DNA from: Lineus longissimus
Taxonomy: Eukaryota > Nemertea > Pilidiophora > Heteronemertea > Lineidae
DNA length: 64,000 bases
Direction: 5' to 3'
Assembly (NCBI RefSeq): GCF_910592395.1
Contig: NC_088323.1
Location: forward strand, 4,154,001-4,218,000
In this document: in pieces, positions 48,401 to 60,640 of the stretch
Numbering within the stretch: position 1 is the first letter of the stretch
Layout of the letters: the number at the start of each line of letters is the position of its first letter
Made by a program: the position numbers and the translations under genes
The notes under the pieces: generated by a model
What the model was told of the DNA's origin: nothing
The model's database searches: none
The model's input: the letters and a program-made list of their open reading frames with translations, nothing else

Positions 48401-49934
48401 CACGCCATCATCGTCTAGAACGTCTCCAGCTCCGTCTCAGATTACAGTTGATTCGACTCTGGAGAAGTCGTCGTCACCTACCCCGACTGACGCAGTGGTA
48501 GTTTCGGACCAGAGTCAACCATCCCCTACACCTAGTCAAATGAGCCAGGCAGCCGAGGCTTCCAGCCCGTCTTCTTCTTCTAGTCGAGTACCTAAGTCAG
48601 AAGACCCAAATCCATCAATAGCTCCAACCATGACAACAACTACAGTTCCAGAGGTGGCACAAGTTTCTGCTGAGCCCAACAAGAATACTGATCCAAGCAG
48701 CAAACAGGAGAAAGATAAGGCAGAGAGTCAACAGCCTTCGTCTAGTCCTATTCCTGTTGGAGTTAAGGTTTCTCTTTTACCTCTAAAAACTGAGGACACC
48801 AGCAAAAAAGCTACCAAGGACAGTAACAAGGAAGACAGAAAGTCTCCCCGTAGTCCAAAACCAGATGGAAATGAAAGTCAAAAGCCTTCGCCTAGTCCGA
48901 TTCCCATTGGCGTCAAAGTCCCCACTCTCGCCTTAGAAACTGACAACACCAGCGATAAACCTACTATAGACAGCAAAGGAGAGAACAAAAAGTCTCCGCG
49001 TTGTCCGAAAGCAGAGCAGGACAAAACTTCCCCGGGACCAGCTATAAAACTTAACGGACACCGACAATCTCTCAGCAATATAAAGCCTGGGGCGTTCGCA
49101 CCCCCAACTAGACCAAATTCTGCCCGTATAAAAACCACCCTCAGCACAGTGACGACTCCAGAACGACCCCTTTCAGCTCGTGTAAATCCCGGTCTCCGTC
49201 CATCCACGATTACTCCTCAGGCCAGGCCAAGGTCAGCCCAAGCAAAGCCGCTGTTAACCCCGACTCTGGTCGTTAAACCACAGCTTTCCACCAAGCGAAC
49301 GAATTCACCAGTGAGGCCAACATCGGCCCAGAAAATACCATCCCCAAGTTCAATTCCAGCAACGAATTCTGCTGAAAATGCTTCCACAGAAACGCCCACG
49401 TCTACGCAAGTAAATCTTCCCTTAATATCAACACCTGCTTCCGCCCAGTCGAAACCGTCCATAGTCAAGCTTAGTTCAGCCAAAGTAACCACAGACAGAC
49501 CAAGCTCTGCTAAATCAAAACCCGTCCCAACTCCAAGACCAAGCTCAGCTAAAAACTCCCCACCAAACCAAAGCCCTGGCCAGAACAAGCAGAACCCGTC
49601 TGCCAAGCCCGAACCCTCTCCAACTCCAACACCCAAAAAGGGAACTACACACCCCGGAGCACTTTCCCGCACATCATCGCAGGCTTCTCTCTCCTCGAAG
49701 AAAACCCCCTCTCCTACTCCAACACAGAACTCTATATCAACCATCGACTCGACAGTCTTTCCACAAGAAACAGACCCTACGTCAGCCCCAACGAGTGGAA
49801 GAGCGGCTAACGGCCTGAACGGTACCGGTACCACAAAGCAACTCTCCCTCGGCGCAGCAATGCATGTCGCCAGGGCAGTTGGTAAAGCTAAAATCCTCAA
49901 GAATCAAAAATCGAGAGCGTGCGTCGTGTCGTGA
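36436..49934 (+). CDS. NWD1/NWD2-like NACHT and WD40-repeat STAND NTPase
   Basis: Exons are 36436-36736, 39413-39501, 42155-42271, 42573-42776, 43196-43340, 43672-44228 and 44595-49934; phases match at every GT-AG join, giving 6,753 nt and about 2,250 residues. Residues 1-80 are a Lys/Asp-rich tail. A DUF4062-type module follows (VVRIFTSSTF, then LERNSLMEDVYPRLKEFC and VVDMRWGVRDEATDDHMTT, and FLGQKYGYRP). The NACHT ATPase has Walker A GESGCGKTS near residue 455 and Walker B LVLYLDSLDQL near 545, then a winged-helix region (HALGYITASKSGISEAELEDLLSLDE). WD40-type blades run from about residue 1000 to 1680 (SSSMDKSIKVWN is the clearest). Residues about 1690-2250 are Pro/Ser/Thr/Lys-rich and end CVVS, a possible CaaX box. 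STAND NTPases of this type act as nucleotide-switched assembly platforms; the cargo here is unknown. The frame stays open upstream of ATG 36436 to an acceptor at 36394-36395, so an earlier start is possible. NWD1 versus NWD2 is not resolved. Confidence 0.88.
36472..36525 (+). repeat. 27-bp in-frame tandem duplication in NWD exon 1
   Basis: Two copies of a unit starting GATAAAACTGACTCGAAGGA encode DKTDSKDK(R/K) twice within the Lys-rich N-terminus. Confidence 0.75.
36737..39412 (+). other. NWD intron 1
   Basis: A 2.7-kb intron with donor G|GTGAGT and acceptor CTTCGCAG. It contains a GGATATA-rich stretch (37067-37130) and the degenerate array at 38006-38336. No additional exon is needed to maintain the frame. 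Confidence 0.7.
38006..38336. repeat. Degenerate tandem array, ~30-37-bp period
   Basis: About nine diverged copies of a unit approximating CATGGTGCAATATTCAACTT followed by TTTTGGCCAATGGC. GGCCA(A/T)TG or GGCCACTGG recurs near each unit end. Copies are 30-37 bases with indels; one is interrupted by an AT-rich insertion near 38225-38265. It lies in NWD intron 1. Confidence 0.6.
39502..42154 (+). other. NWD intron 2
   Basis: A 2.65-kb intron with donor CAG|GTAAAG and acceptor TCTTTCAG. It includes a poly-C run near 41937-41946. No exon is seen in it. Confidence 0.7.
48688..49020 (+). repeat. Duplicated ~57-codon block in the NWD tail
   Basis: The stretch from PSSSPIPVGVKVSLLPL through KEDRKSPRSPKPDGNESQ repeats as PSPSPIPIGVKVPTLALETD through GENKKSPRCPKAEQ. 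The copies are diverged at both protein and DNA level. The tail that follows carries many RPxSA motifs. Confidence 0.7.
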
Positions 49935-50687
49935 AGGCATACGCAGCTTTTTATGGTATCGGTTATTTAACGTCGACAGTGTCCTGTCAGATGCACTTTG
50001 GACATTTGGATGCACCATACAGCTCAGCGTCTGTGGTTTCCGCCATTTTGTCCACTGAGCCAATGAAGGCAGACTTTAAGGACGAAGCATGCTTTGCATT
50101 TTTGAAAGTCAATTCGCTAAACAGGCAGTAAGTGGCGCCTAAGGGCTTTAAAGTGGCTCCGGTAGGCTTTTATTAGACTAGGAGAGGTAGCTGATAAATC
50201 AGATTGATGAGAATTTCGAGTTTTTGGCGTGTTTGGATGATGACAAATGGCGGACGCTTCTCGTCTTACGTTTTCACAGCGCCCCAACGGCGTGATGTGG
50301 AATCCGTGTTTGAGAATCATGTCAACGCCAATCACTCGAGTTCACGGAAAGTTTTAGAATTGAACATTGGAGAAAATGTGTGTCTAAGTGTAAATAACTG
50401 TAAATAGACTCATAAGGTAAATATGTGTTGTCCAATGATCCCAAGGCTGATATCTTCCTATTTCATCTCGTGTCTTCTCGTCTAGCTTGGCTGTACACTG
50501 GCCGATTTTCGTCGCAGGCACCACCGATGACTCCGCAGACTAGCGATTTTTGTCGAATGCGATGAATATTGCTCGTCTGTGGCTGCAGGTGGCAAAATCA
50601 GTTTAAGTGTGTTAATAGACGTTATGTTCTAGTCATCGTTCACAGTATTATAATTCACTAGTCATTCCCAATGTTTCAGTTCTCTAA

Positions 50688-50693
50688 AATAAA
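50688..50693 (+). promoter_or_regulatory. Candidate proximal poly(A) signal of the NWD gene
   Basis: AATAAA about 750 bases after the stop at 49934; the downstream sequence is only weakly U-rich. Confidence 0.4.
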
Positions 50694-51340
50694 AGTATTA
50701 CTTAGAATTTGCCATTTCTTATCGACAGAGCTTGATGGACACGATGATGGCACCTCATACGGAGGCCATGCTCCAGATAAAAACATTAAACGGGATATGG
50801 CACTACGAATGAGAAACCGTAATTCGAATACGAAACAATGTCGATAAAATGCATGTAGGCCTACACACTTTGTACGTTCGTTGCTCTTCGTAAAAGCTTG
50901 TGAACCCTGCTTATTGCCGGGAAGGGAATGTTACATGTTTGTATTGTTGGTGTACATTTTCTCTTCCCTCTATTGGAACCATGTAAACCACTTCCTAAAC
51001 TAATGTCGATCCAGCATCGTCTCGGAACATCCTCTTTTGACGTTAAAGGGACTCTACAGGCAAAGGCTTAGCAGGCCAGATTATGTTACTTGAGGTCACC
51101 GACAGGTGTTTCTGTCATCTCACAGTACATTGGCACTGTTCAAGATAGTGTACGAAGTAGTTTTGTTCATTAGGTCAAACTAGACCCAGTCCCTAACGGT
51201 GCACGGTGGTCACCTGAGGCCATCAATTTGACCCCATAGCCCCTGCCTGTGGACCACCTTTAAGATTAAAAAAATCGCAATCACTAATTTCAAAGTGCTA
51301 CATGTACATGCTAGATCTGACGATGTAATCGGGTAATTAC

Positions 51341-51346
51341 AATAAA
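51341..51346 (+). promoter_or_regulatory. Candidate distal poly(A) signal of the NWD gene
   Basis: AATAAA followed by a U/GU-rich stretch (GTGTTTATTTCGTCTC at 51370-51385). This would give a 3' UTR of about 1.4 kb. Confidence 0.45.
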
Positions 51347-51399
51347 GATGAAAAGTCATTAGACTGAATAAGTGTTTATTTCGTCTCTTGCCTGAATTC

Positions 51400-54300
51400 T
51401 CAATGTTTGTTGTGTTAAAAGGTCACACTCTACGAAATCAGCTAAATAGCTACATATTTAGTCCCCCCCCATCCCCCTTCTCTGAACACACTTTTCTCAG
51501 CAAGATCATCTAGGTAGATGTTGACATGGAGTCATTAGAAAAAGTAGACGAAAACTCGCTTTTCTGTACCGTTCTTCATAATGTCAATTCGCTGGCAACT
51601 GCCTGACATCGCCAATTTATAGAAAGTAACAAAACATATAAACATCTTTCATTTGTTTGAAGTTTAAAAGTCGTGGTTAAAAAACTATAGGTCAAAGACG
51701 ACGTGAACACAATAGCTTGAAGAAGAACCTAAACGCTGTTTTGCAATTTGGTGTCAGATAACGATCTGTACGCAACGTTTTCTATGTTTTTGTACTAAGC
51801 CTTTTAGCGGAAGATATTGGCCCTGCCTGGCTACTTGTATTTTATTTACCAGAAAAAAAGGCAAGTGGTTTTTTCTACCCAAAGTTACGATAGTCTCGAT
51901 AACGGGTAGCTAGGTTAAATAACATTATTTCGGAATGAGCGAATTGTTTTTTTCTCTGTACTATTGTCCGCAAAAACAGGCAAATACAAAAATAAACACT
52001 GGGAGACATTCGCATGCGAAACATTACATTGACAGCGAAAACCCTTAATATTTTTAAAGTGCTCCTCCACCGTCAGGCAAAACCACCTACCCCTAGCAAG
52101 AAATAATTCCTAGTATGGAATTAAAATGTCTTACGACCGTCAGAAAGGTGTATGGATTACCAATACAGCAGACCACTACTCATCTTGAGAGCTCATTTCT
52201 CAGTTAGTCACCACATGTCTATGAATATTTCCCTCGAAGCCATGACTCATTTCCCCCTTTAAAGGTTGCGAGTCCCCTGACCTGGCATATTTAGAGTTGT
52301 CTGTTAAGTCCCGCCTGATGCCCAGATCTCCTATAACCAACGGGATACTCATCTAAACTAGTCAGGGTTAGGAAATGTCATGTGTATATTTGATTCTCCA
52401 TCCAATCAACTCGGCCTCTAACCGTGATAGCGCTGCAATATAAATTTTGAGGAATCAAGAAAAGAAGGAATCTTAAGAAATGCCAAGGTTTTGGTCTGCA
52501 GTTCGTTCTACTCGGTTACACAATTGTTCATAGAGGCCGCGATCTCACCAACCTGACAGACGATGTCAGTGTACATGTACGAATTCGACTTCGAATATCG
52601 AGGTTGTAAAAGAACGCATTAATGGAACGCAGAACAGTTTGGTTGAACAAGTAGGATCGGTGTAGAAATGAAAATGTCTCTCTGGAAAAAGCGTCCGGCC
52701 CTACCTTGTATTCTAACGGATTTATATGGTCCTATAGAGACCATGCCTCTCAATTCCTCAGAGATTTTAAAAGCGCATAACAGAATTCTTTGCTTCCCGC
52801 ACATCTATCCTTGGACATTTCGAACCCTTACACCGGTGTGGATTTATCCCATTTAGCGGTTTTCGCATTTTTGAGTCAATTTCTGGATTGCCTGAAATTC
52901 CTTGTTTTCTATATTTCTTAAAATCTAGATGGCCTGACTGCACCATGATCCAGGCCGGCCGAAGTAGCGGTGTTCTCTTACATCCTCGCCATGCTCCTAT
53001 ATGAAAGTAATTAAGGCAAAGAATAGATCTACGCTTGCGTGGGTGTCCAATAGACAAGACAAATTAAGCTAATGCATCAGAAAAAACGATATCGCTAGGA
53101 TATTAAAGAGTACTAGAGCCACCTCATAAATAAAGACTATTTTCGTGTCTTCCAACGCAGGCCGTCACGCTATAACTAAGGTCACGTGACCACCAAGCTC
53201 CACGATTTCTGGAGAAGATCACAGGCGAGTGAAGACACTTAGTGCTCGACCAGCCACAAGACAGACGCCATAAATCATTAATGTATTTTAATGTATTCAT
53301 GACGTATTAATTTTCATACCTTCTTTCTAAAAGATCACCTCGTCGTAAGCAACGCTTCGCTAGTTGCCGCTTGGCGGCGGTTTCGGCCTTTTCGTCCAGT
53401 TTCTTGACGATATCGTTACAGGTATGCGGTGCTTAGGATGCACTGTGTTTAATAATGGTTTGTCACCGAAAGTGTGAATACCAAGAACCTCACCTTTGCC
53501 TGAATTGGGGCCAGCACGCCTAATTTTCTTATGGTCGGGAAACGTTTCTTTGGCGATTGTTCATGCATTTAATGTTCAAAGTTCTTACTCGTTATCGCTG
53601 AAAAACAAATATAGGTCATCTATAAAATTATTTTATTTCTTTAAGTGTAAATCTTAATTGACACCGGAGCCAACTAGTGTAAATACAAATACTTAGTGCT
53701 GGGTGTACTGAGATGGTATGGCACTGATGCGCACACCCCGGAATCGAAATTTCAGCTTTTGACATGTTATTCGCTTTGATAAGATGTAGTTCAAATATTG
53801 ACGCCTATAAATTTCTAGCCCCTGGATGAAATTGCGCAACAGACGACAGAATTCAGATCACCATTAGAACAGGACTGTACATATGATATTGAGAACGCAG
53901 AAGAAGACGGTTCTAGTTTTTTCCAGAAAAGGTATTCCTTGACAGTACCTGGCGGAGGCCTATCTATATCCCGTGCTTTCACCAACTTTCCTTGCGTCAC
54001 TTCTTTGAAATACCATATGGTTAAATAATTTTTATTAGAATAATCGAGTTAAGAACTGAGACGGAATGAAACAGGACAGAAAGGTCATGTGATCGAAAGG
54101 CATAATTTACCTTCGTCACTTTTCTCATACCAATCACCTCAGTCATTATACGAGAAATGTTATGAATAATTAAACAACGGGCTTCTTTCTCTGTAAGAAT
54201 GTTGGGTTGCGGCTTCCTCGACATTCTGTGCATTCTTCTTGTCGGGAAAGAAACGGACAAACACAGCTCTTCTTTTTAAAGGGGTACTGGCATTAACCCC

Positions 54301-55620
54301 TCACGGCATTACCTATTTGGTGGCAGGATGTAAGCTTACCGTGTGGATTGCAGGATATGAGGAAGGAAATATTCAATACCGGTGTAAAACACCAGAGCGT
54401 TAGCGCAATTGGCGTTATCTCCTCCAGTAAATTGATTTACAATTCAATGTATTAGAATTTGACATAAGGTTACTACTAACGCCGATTGACTAATCCGGCC
54501 CAAGGTGTTTTGTCCTCCTAAGCATTTTTTTCTGGCGGCTGGACAGGACACTATACATGTAGCAAAAAGTGTAGATTTGGGAACATATGCCAAAGTTACA
54601 CCAGAACATCGTAAAAGTTTCGGTCGAGGTTTGCGACAACGTGTCGCTCATCCATCCACACCGGTATTGTCTTCGAACTTCAAGGCGAGGGTTGACACGG
54701 GTGGAGACCTTTTGTGTGATCCGATGTGGCATGAACAACAGGGTCTTGCATGCTGCATTATCGTCTACCGTGTTAAGTCAATCTAGATATGTTGTAGGAG
54801 AACCCCTAACTATGGTGAACACGGTTACACCATATGTCGCCAGTTAACCGGCCTCATGATTACAGATGATTGGACCTTTAAAACGATATCTGGTCAGATA
54901 ATCAATTGAAACAAAAATAGGCCGGATATGAATTTTTCTTGAAAACGGGTCAATAAATTTGTCAATGAAGAATGATAAGCTGTTAAGATAGTGTTACCCT
55001 GGCCCACAAATCATGACAGGTATAAAGTGAACATTCTGAGCCAAAGGTATCATACCGGAACGGTGTAGCACGGATGACCCAAAATACCTCAGTTTGAGTT
55101 AACGCAGTGAGCGGAAGGTGATGCGGTGAGCTTGTGGCGTTCGACAGCCATGCTACGGAATTTGATAACGGTTATTTTGGTGGGAAAACACCGGTTCTAC
55201 GTTCCGGAATGATTGTGTGGATGTTTTAAATATTTTTGGGTTATATATCATGGGAACATGTGAGATGTTTCATAAGCAGGACTTTACTTGGGACAAGAAC
55301 CTGCAGAAAGCTTGCAGGTTGTTAATTCTTTATCTGTGTTTTATAGGACTGTGCAAAAAAGTTACCTAATTTAGATCGAAACAGCTGAGCAACTGGACGC
55401 TTTGCGTTCTTCGGCGCTATCTGTGCCTTTACTTTCTTCGCTGTTGGCCAAAAAGCCTTTAGTGGAACCTGTCTACGATTATATCTAGCCAAGGAAATAA
55501 TTGTGGTTAAACTGCGTGTGATTTGTGGCTTTCGATTTGTATGGTGAAGGCGGAGCAGCTCATTCTTTAAGCGTGTTCGTCACAGGCGAGGAGATACGTC
55601 AATCTTTTAGTGGCCCACTC
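51400..55620. other. Intergenic region between the NWD and GDF8/11-like genes
   Basis: No reading frame here resembles a gene. There is scattered simple sequence only. The distal end is the promoter region of the following gene. Confidence 0.45.
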
Positions 55621-55626
55621 GCTCGG

Positions 55627-55634
55627 TATATAAA
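55627..55634 (+). promoter_or_regulatory. TATA box of the GDF8/11-like gene
   Basis: TATATAAA in a GC-richer context, 46 bases before the start codon. Transcription would be expected to begin near 55655-55662, leaving a very short leader. An E-box CAGCTG lies at about 55649-55654, between the TATA box and the start codon. Confidence 0.6.
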
Positions 55635-55679
55635 CACTGCGAGATATCTCAGCTGTTCGCTGCACTATACGCTCGGAGG

Positions 55680-56553
55680 ATGGCAGTCGCCATGCAAATA
55701 CCGGTGATATTTTTCCTCGTTAGTCTAACACTGATCCACTATGGCCAAGCACATTCTGTTAGGCATGTCACGAGAGACAATCGGCGGAGCGGTCGGGGGG
55801 ACAGTGTGTTTAAAACTTTACGGCAATCACCACAGGAGGTGACGAGTCGGAGAGAGCATTTACAGCGGGAGTCGACCACATCTGACGGTGACGTGGTGTC
55901 CCAGCCCGGACTAGAAAATGAGGAGTCGGCCCGACGACAGCTGATGGACAGTGCCTTGGGCCCGGAGGTTTCCAATGGACATATCAGTGTCAGAGTCCGG
56001 AATGGACGGATTAGGTCCATGCTGGCCAAGGGTAGCATGGTCCCTACAGACGATGACGATGACTGGTTAGAGAACGGGGATGGGGTTGGCACAGGGGTTG
56101 ATAAAACAGTGGGTGAATTGAGCAGGGAGGTGGAGATAGAGAATGCCCGGGCAACGCACCCGGCACCAAGCGTATCTGTGATTGACAGTCAAAGCAACCA
56201 AGACGGGTACGACCTACCCGTCGAGGACGATTCGGCAGAGGTAACTCAAATCCACCGGCCACCTAAAAAATGCGCACATTGCTGGATGAGAGAGGAAGTG
56301 AAACAGTTAAGAATTGAATCCATTAAAACACAAATATTACAGAAACTACGCCTTTCGGCGCCGCCAAACATTACAAAGGAAAAGATTCCAAACGTTCCAG
56401 ACCGCCACCCCTTACATGGACATCTCAATAAGTTTGGGGTGCAGGCGGATGACCCCACTGAACGGTTAGGGTCAGAAGTGGGTGCTGAGGATATGTATAA
56501 GTACGAGGATTATTACGTTAACACCGTCAAAAGCATAAACTTTGGAGAAAAAC
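55680..56553 (+). CDS. Myostatin/GDF11-like TGF-beta precursor, first coding exon (partial)
   Basis: Encodes the signal peptide (MAVAMQIPVIFFLVSLTLIHYGQA) and the start of the latency prodomain of a GDF8/GDF11-type ligand, a secreted regulator of muscle and tissue growth in animals. The diagnostic block starts at a CxxC (CAHC, residues 198-201) and runs through RIESIKTQILQKLRLSAPPN, equivalent to the inhibitory alpha-1 helix. It then reaches FGVQADDPTE, which aligns with the BMP1/tolloid cleavage region, and an acidic tyrosine-rich end (DMYKYEDYY). The exon ends at donor C|GTAAGT (GT at 56554) in phase 1, matching the usual first-intron position. About 195 residues precede the CxxC, far more than in vertebrate myostatin. 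No second exon or mature ligand domain occurs by 64000, so intron 1 is at least 7.4 kb. The precise paralogue is unresolved. Confidence 0.85.
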
Positions 56554-57620
56554 GTAAGTACAGTCAGACAATTTGTTAGTTTCTGTAACCCTCCTCTACT
56601 GAAATCTTTCAAAATGTTTAATTACTTATGAGATAGAGTCATTGGAGTGGAATATGGAGGGGGGGGGGCACTGTGCTCATAACTTATAGTGCAATAGCAA
56701 CAGTAGGTGTCGAAGATAGCGTATATACAGCTCGCGTTGATCGATGTGTCATCCTAGAAGTAATGCTCACCACCCTTGAGGCAATAGTCAGGTTGCTCGC
56801 TTGAAATGATGAAACCTGTGTTATCAAAAGAATATAGTAGCGGTACTACAAACGTTCTTGACATGATATCAAAATAAATGCCAATTCTAGACCTTTGTAG
56901 TCGGCAATTGTAGATGATCGGTATTTCGTCTGGCTAGTGCTATTGTTACAATGGTAAGTAATCATGCTTCTGTCATTGTTAACATTATTATGGATGACAG
57001 ATACGGTGCTTTGTTGGTGTCGATAAATCGTAAAATTGTGTACAGAGCGTGACTCGTTCTATAGATAATGATTAATGTGGTTCAACAGATATACCATAGT
57101 ATAGTCACATCTTGACCGATAGAATGTTAGGAATGACGAATACCTAACGAATTCCACTATCACACGGCGAGGTCTAAAATATATGAAGAAGCAGGAAGTG
57201 GGAAATTTAAAAAAAACTTATCCTCGAAACTGAGTGCAAGGCCTTACGATTACCAAGAAGGGGGGAGTGGGAGTTTAAGAAACCTTTTTAAGGTATTTCA
57301 GGAATATGATAAAACCCTTAGTGAACAGTCTCAAAGAGTATTTCCTTTTACGAAACAAAATTTTGATAACTTAACATCATTGCCGAGTCCCCGAAGGTTC
57401 ACAAACATCAGCTAAGCTGGTTTTAAATGGGGTACCTCGATCGAGTTAATCTACATGTTTGTACTGGTGGAACACGAAAGAAGAAATGGACAATGACGTT
57501 GTGCATTTCCTATGTATGCAAATTCGCTGAAACGTGGTTTTGTAGTATTTGTGTAACTGTCCACACGACGGTATTGTTGAAATTTATACTCGTTGCGTAT
57601 TTTCACAATTAGAAATGTTC

Positions 57621-57676
57621 GAATTCAAGTTTAATTTTCAAGTTTTTGGAATTCTAGTTTAATTTTCAAGTTTTTG
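57621..57676. repeat. 28-bp tandem duplication
   Basis: 57621-57648 and 57649-57676 both read GAATTC-(A/T)-AGTTTAATTTTC and onward to TTTTTG, with one or two differences. Confidence 0.8.
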
Positions 57677-57726
57677 AACGGACAGAGTTGGCTTCTAAAA
57701 CTAGTAATATTCTATGCACTGAAAAT

Positions 57727-58400
57727 CACAGGTGCACTAGTAAAGAAACGAGAGCTGCCTTGTTCCAGGCCGTAGAGTCAGCTGGCAGCATATCTCCCAT
57801 CTCTCTCTTCTCTACTGGTCATGACAGGGCTCCACTCCAAGTGAAACTAAAATATATGTATGTTCATTATACAGCTATCAAGGACTAAGAACTACTCCCT
57901 GGATATTTTGAAAATGAATAAATGATGGATATGGGCAGTAACTCAACACCAGGCTCGAAATTGCAGTCAAGAAACAGTGTAGATAAGTAACGAAATTAGT
58001 TTGTCGTTATTGTAAACTGAAATACATGTCATAGAAATCCTTAAGAAAAGAAGGAAAGAATTAGACAGAATAGAGACAAAGGACATAATTTGGCACCTAA
58101 AACTAGGTAAAACTACGGTAATTAATCCCATAACAATCCGTTACAGCAGTAGGTCGTACGCATGTTAACGGAAAAACCGGTTCCTAGACGACCTTTAATT
58201 CATATCAGGTCATGGTCCATGGTCAACGGCAAGTGAGCTTTGGGTTTGAGGATAACCCTTTTGCAGCTGAGCATCGCTTCTAAGTTGAAAGGCGCAGGTG
58301 CTCTCCCGTAAAGAAACCCAGAGCTGCCTTGTTCCAGGGTCGAGTCGGCAGCTGGCATCGCACGTATCTCTCCGGCATCTCTCTTGCCCATGATACTCCC
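57727..58400 (+). repeat. Direct repeat pair, ~105 bp each, 567 bp apart
   Basis: 57727-57832 and 58294-58400 share CAGGTGC, then GTAAAGAAAC, GAGCTGCCTTGTTCCAGG, GAGTC, GCAGCTGGCA or similar, TATCTC and CATCTCTCTT in the same order. They look like two diverged copies of a dispersed repeat, or an old segmental duplication. Confidence 0.65.
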
Positions 58401-60118
58401 TGAGGAAATAAAAAACGTAGTAACAAGATCCTGAGTTGCTAAACATTAATATTAGCTGACAGGCTGAGGCAAAGTTTTGACAAGCACGATGATTCAGTAT
58501 CATTACGTTCCTCAGTGAAGCTAAATCATAATAATTAAGATACACATGAGTGTTTAGCTCCTGCAGAAAGATCTGTTGCCGCTGTAAAACAGTCAGTAGG
58601 GGAACTGGTTCCCGGTACCGCTCCCTTTGAAGATATTACACCAATTTACAGGGATTTTCCTCGCCTAACATCCGTTTGCAACAACAGTTTGCTGTTGAAA
58701 AACGACCCGATCTGAGTCATAGTTTGACCACTAGGGGTTGAACTGCCCTAACCTTAGATTGAGGTCAAGAACATCAGTTCGAGAAATTGAAAAGTTTCTG
58801 GCAGGTAATAGGACCTTGACCTTGTCCGTTCACCTCTAATGCCCCAAGAAAAATGAAACCATACAAAGCCTGAGTAAAGTTTTCTTGGGATTTTTCTACG
58901 ATGCAAATGACATCTGGTCTAGTTTGTTTTTAGATACATAATTGCTACATCGAAGGAGGGAGGAATGCCCCCGGAAATCTCATCCTTGGGAAACGCAGAA
59001 ATGTGCTGGTGATTGGCACAACAACGTCCAACTTGCTGAGAATGTCTAGAATTATGGTAGCCAGTGGTCTACACCTGTTCAACACCTGTTGAGCAGAATA
59101 GTTCGATCGAATAAACACCACTGAGAGAGCAACCCAAAACATATTAGAGAACATTAAAATAGCGGTCGGTGACCATGAACTGCTTCAGGGAGTATATATA
59201 CAAGCCGCTGATAATTAAAAGTCGCATCAAAAGGTCGCGAATGACCTGATGATTCCGCAATTTCTTCTATACCGACTGAATCTCTGTAGAATGTTCTTCA
59301 AAGAGAGCTTCGCCAGGATTTTTTTTCGGGAAACCCTGTATATGACCGAGATTTTAATTCGCAACCTTCAACGGGTGTGAGAATGGTCTGGGTTGGTATT
59401 ATAGTCAGACATTTTCGATGACTTGATGTCTCCTGTCAGGGCCACGCGTCCAAACAATGAACCACTCCGATGACGAGGGTTTTCAATGCCTAACCAACTG
59501 TCAAAATCCAAATTTATTGCATACCTTAACGTCACAGACATCGAGATTATTACGACTGAGGGAGTTTTAAGACAATGCAGACCCAACAGAGGCGTCGCTG
59601 ATACAACAACGCGCATGCACGAATAGTCTCTGTGCACTTAAGAAAAGACAGAAACATGCATTTTGACATGTTCGAGCTATTTCATGGACTGTCTGTAGTC
59701 ATCCGGACTGGTGGATTGTGACGTTTATTAACAGACGTTACCCGGGCATGAGCAATATTACTGAATATTGTGACACCTTAATGAGGTTGGCTGGGCCTGG
59801 ACTGGGCCACCCCCGAGATGTAGATCATACCACATTCCTGATTTAAATGTACTAAAATATACTAAATTTACACTAGGTTGAATCGTCACTCACGAAAATG
59901 ATCTTTTTCACTTCAAGAAAAAGACATGAAGCGCGGGAGGTCATCTCATTTCGCCGTTTCAGTAGAATGACACTAAGCGACATTTTCAGTCCGACGATGA
60001 TAATGTTCATTGAGATTTATACGAAATGTAAAGATTTTCCAAACACTAACTTGATCAACCAACGGCAGGCTTCATGAAATTGCTACTTTATGTTCCGTTC
60101 AGTAAGAATGGGAGTAAT

Positions 60119-60217
60119 TACCACTATCAATCTCACAGATCATAGCATAAAAAACGTATCGTTTGCGATACCACTATCACTATCATAGATCAAAACATCA
60201 ACAACGCATCGTTGCGC
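60119..60217. repeat. ~50-bp imperfect tandem duplication
   Basis: Both copies start TACCACTATCA and continue through CA(C/T)AGATCA to AACG(T/C)ATCGTT. The boundary is near 60168. Confidence 0.7.
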
Positions 60218-60640
60218 TTACTCACATACTGATGATTCCATCTCGAACCATCTTCATTTCATGTATATACCACGGATGAACAAAAACTCAGGGTCTTGTG
60301 GTTTACGTAATTACAGTGTACATGTGTAGATGTGTATACGCATTATCGCTATTTTACTCAGCTGGGAGCCATTAATGAACAACTTAATTCGCACCTGACA
60401 GACGTCTGACCGACTGGTCTAGAAAACATCTTCCATTATCAGACCTAATACGAACATCAAACAAACTGATGAATGATTGATATAGTTCGTTCACTGGAGA
60501 TTTCGGCAGCAGGCCAGTTTTAGCCTTTTGCGTAGAACGCCATTCTTCAATACGTTATTGTCTGGTTCCACTGCAGCGGTGAACCGTCGCAGTTTTGTCG
60601 ATTTCACGGGATCTGCGGCCACGTCACAACTGGCAACCAA

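Noticed and set aside
58200-58391. Minus-strand frame starting MGKRDAGEIRAMPAADSTLEQ
   Set aside because: It overlaps the direct repeat at 58294-58400, and the other copy does not keep the frame, so repeat sequence is the better explanation.
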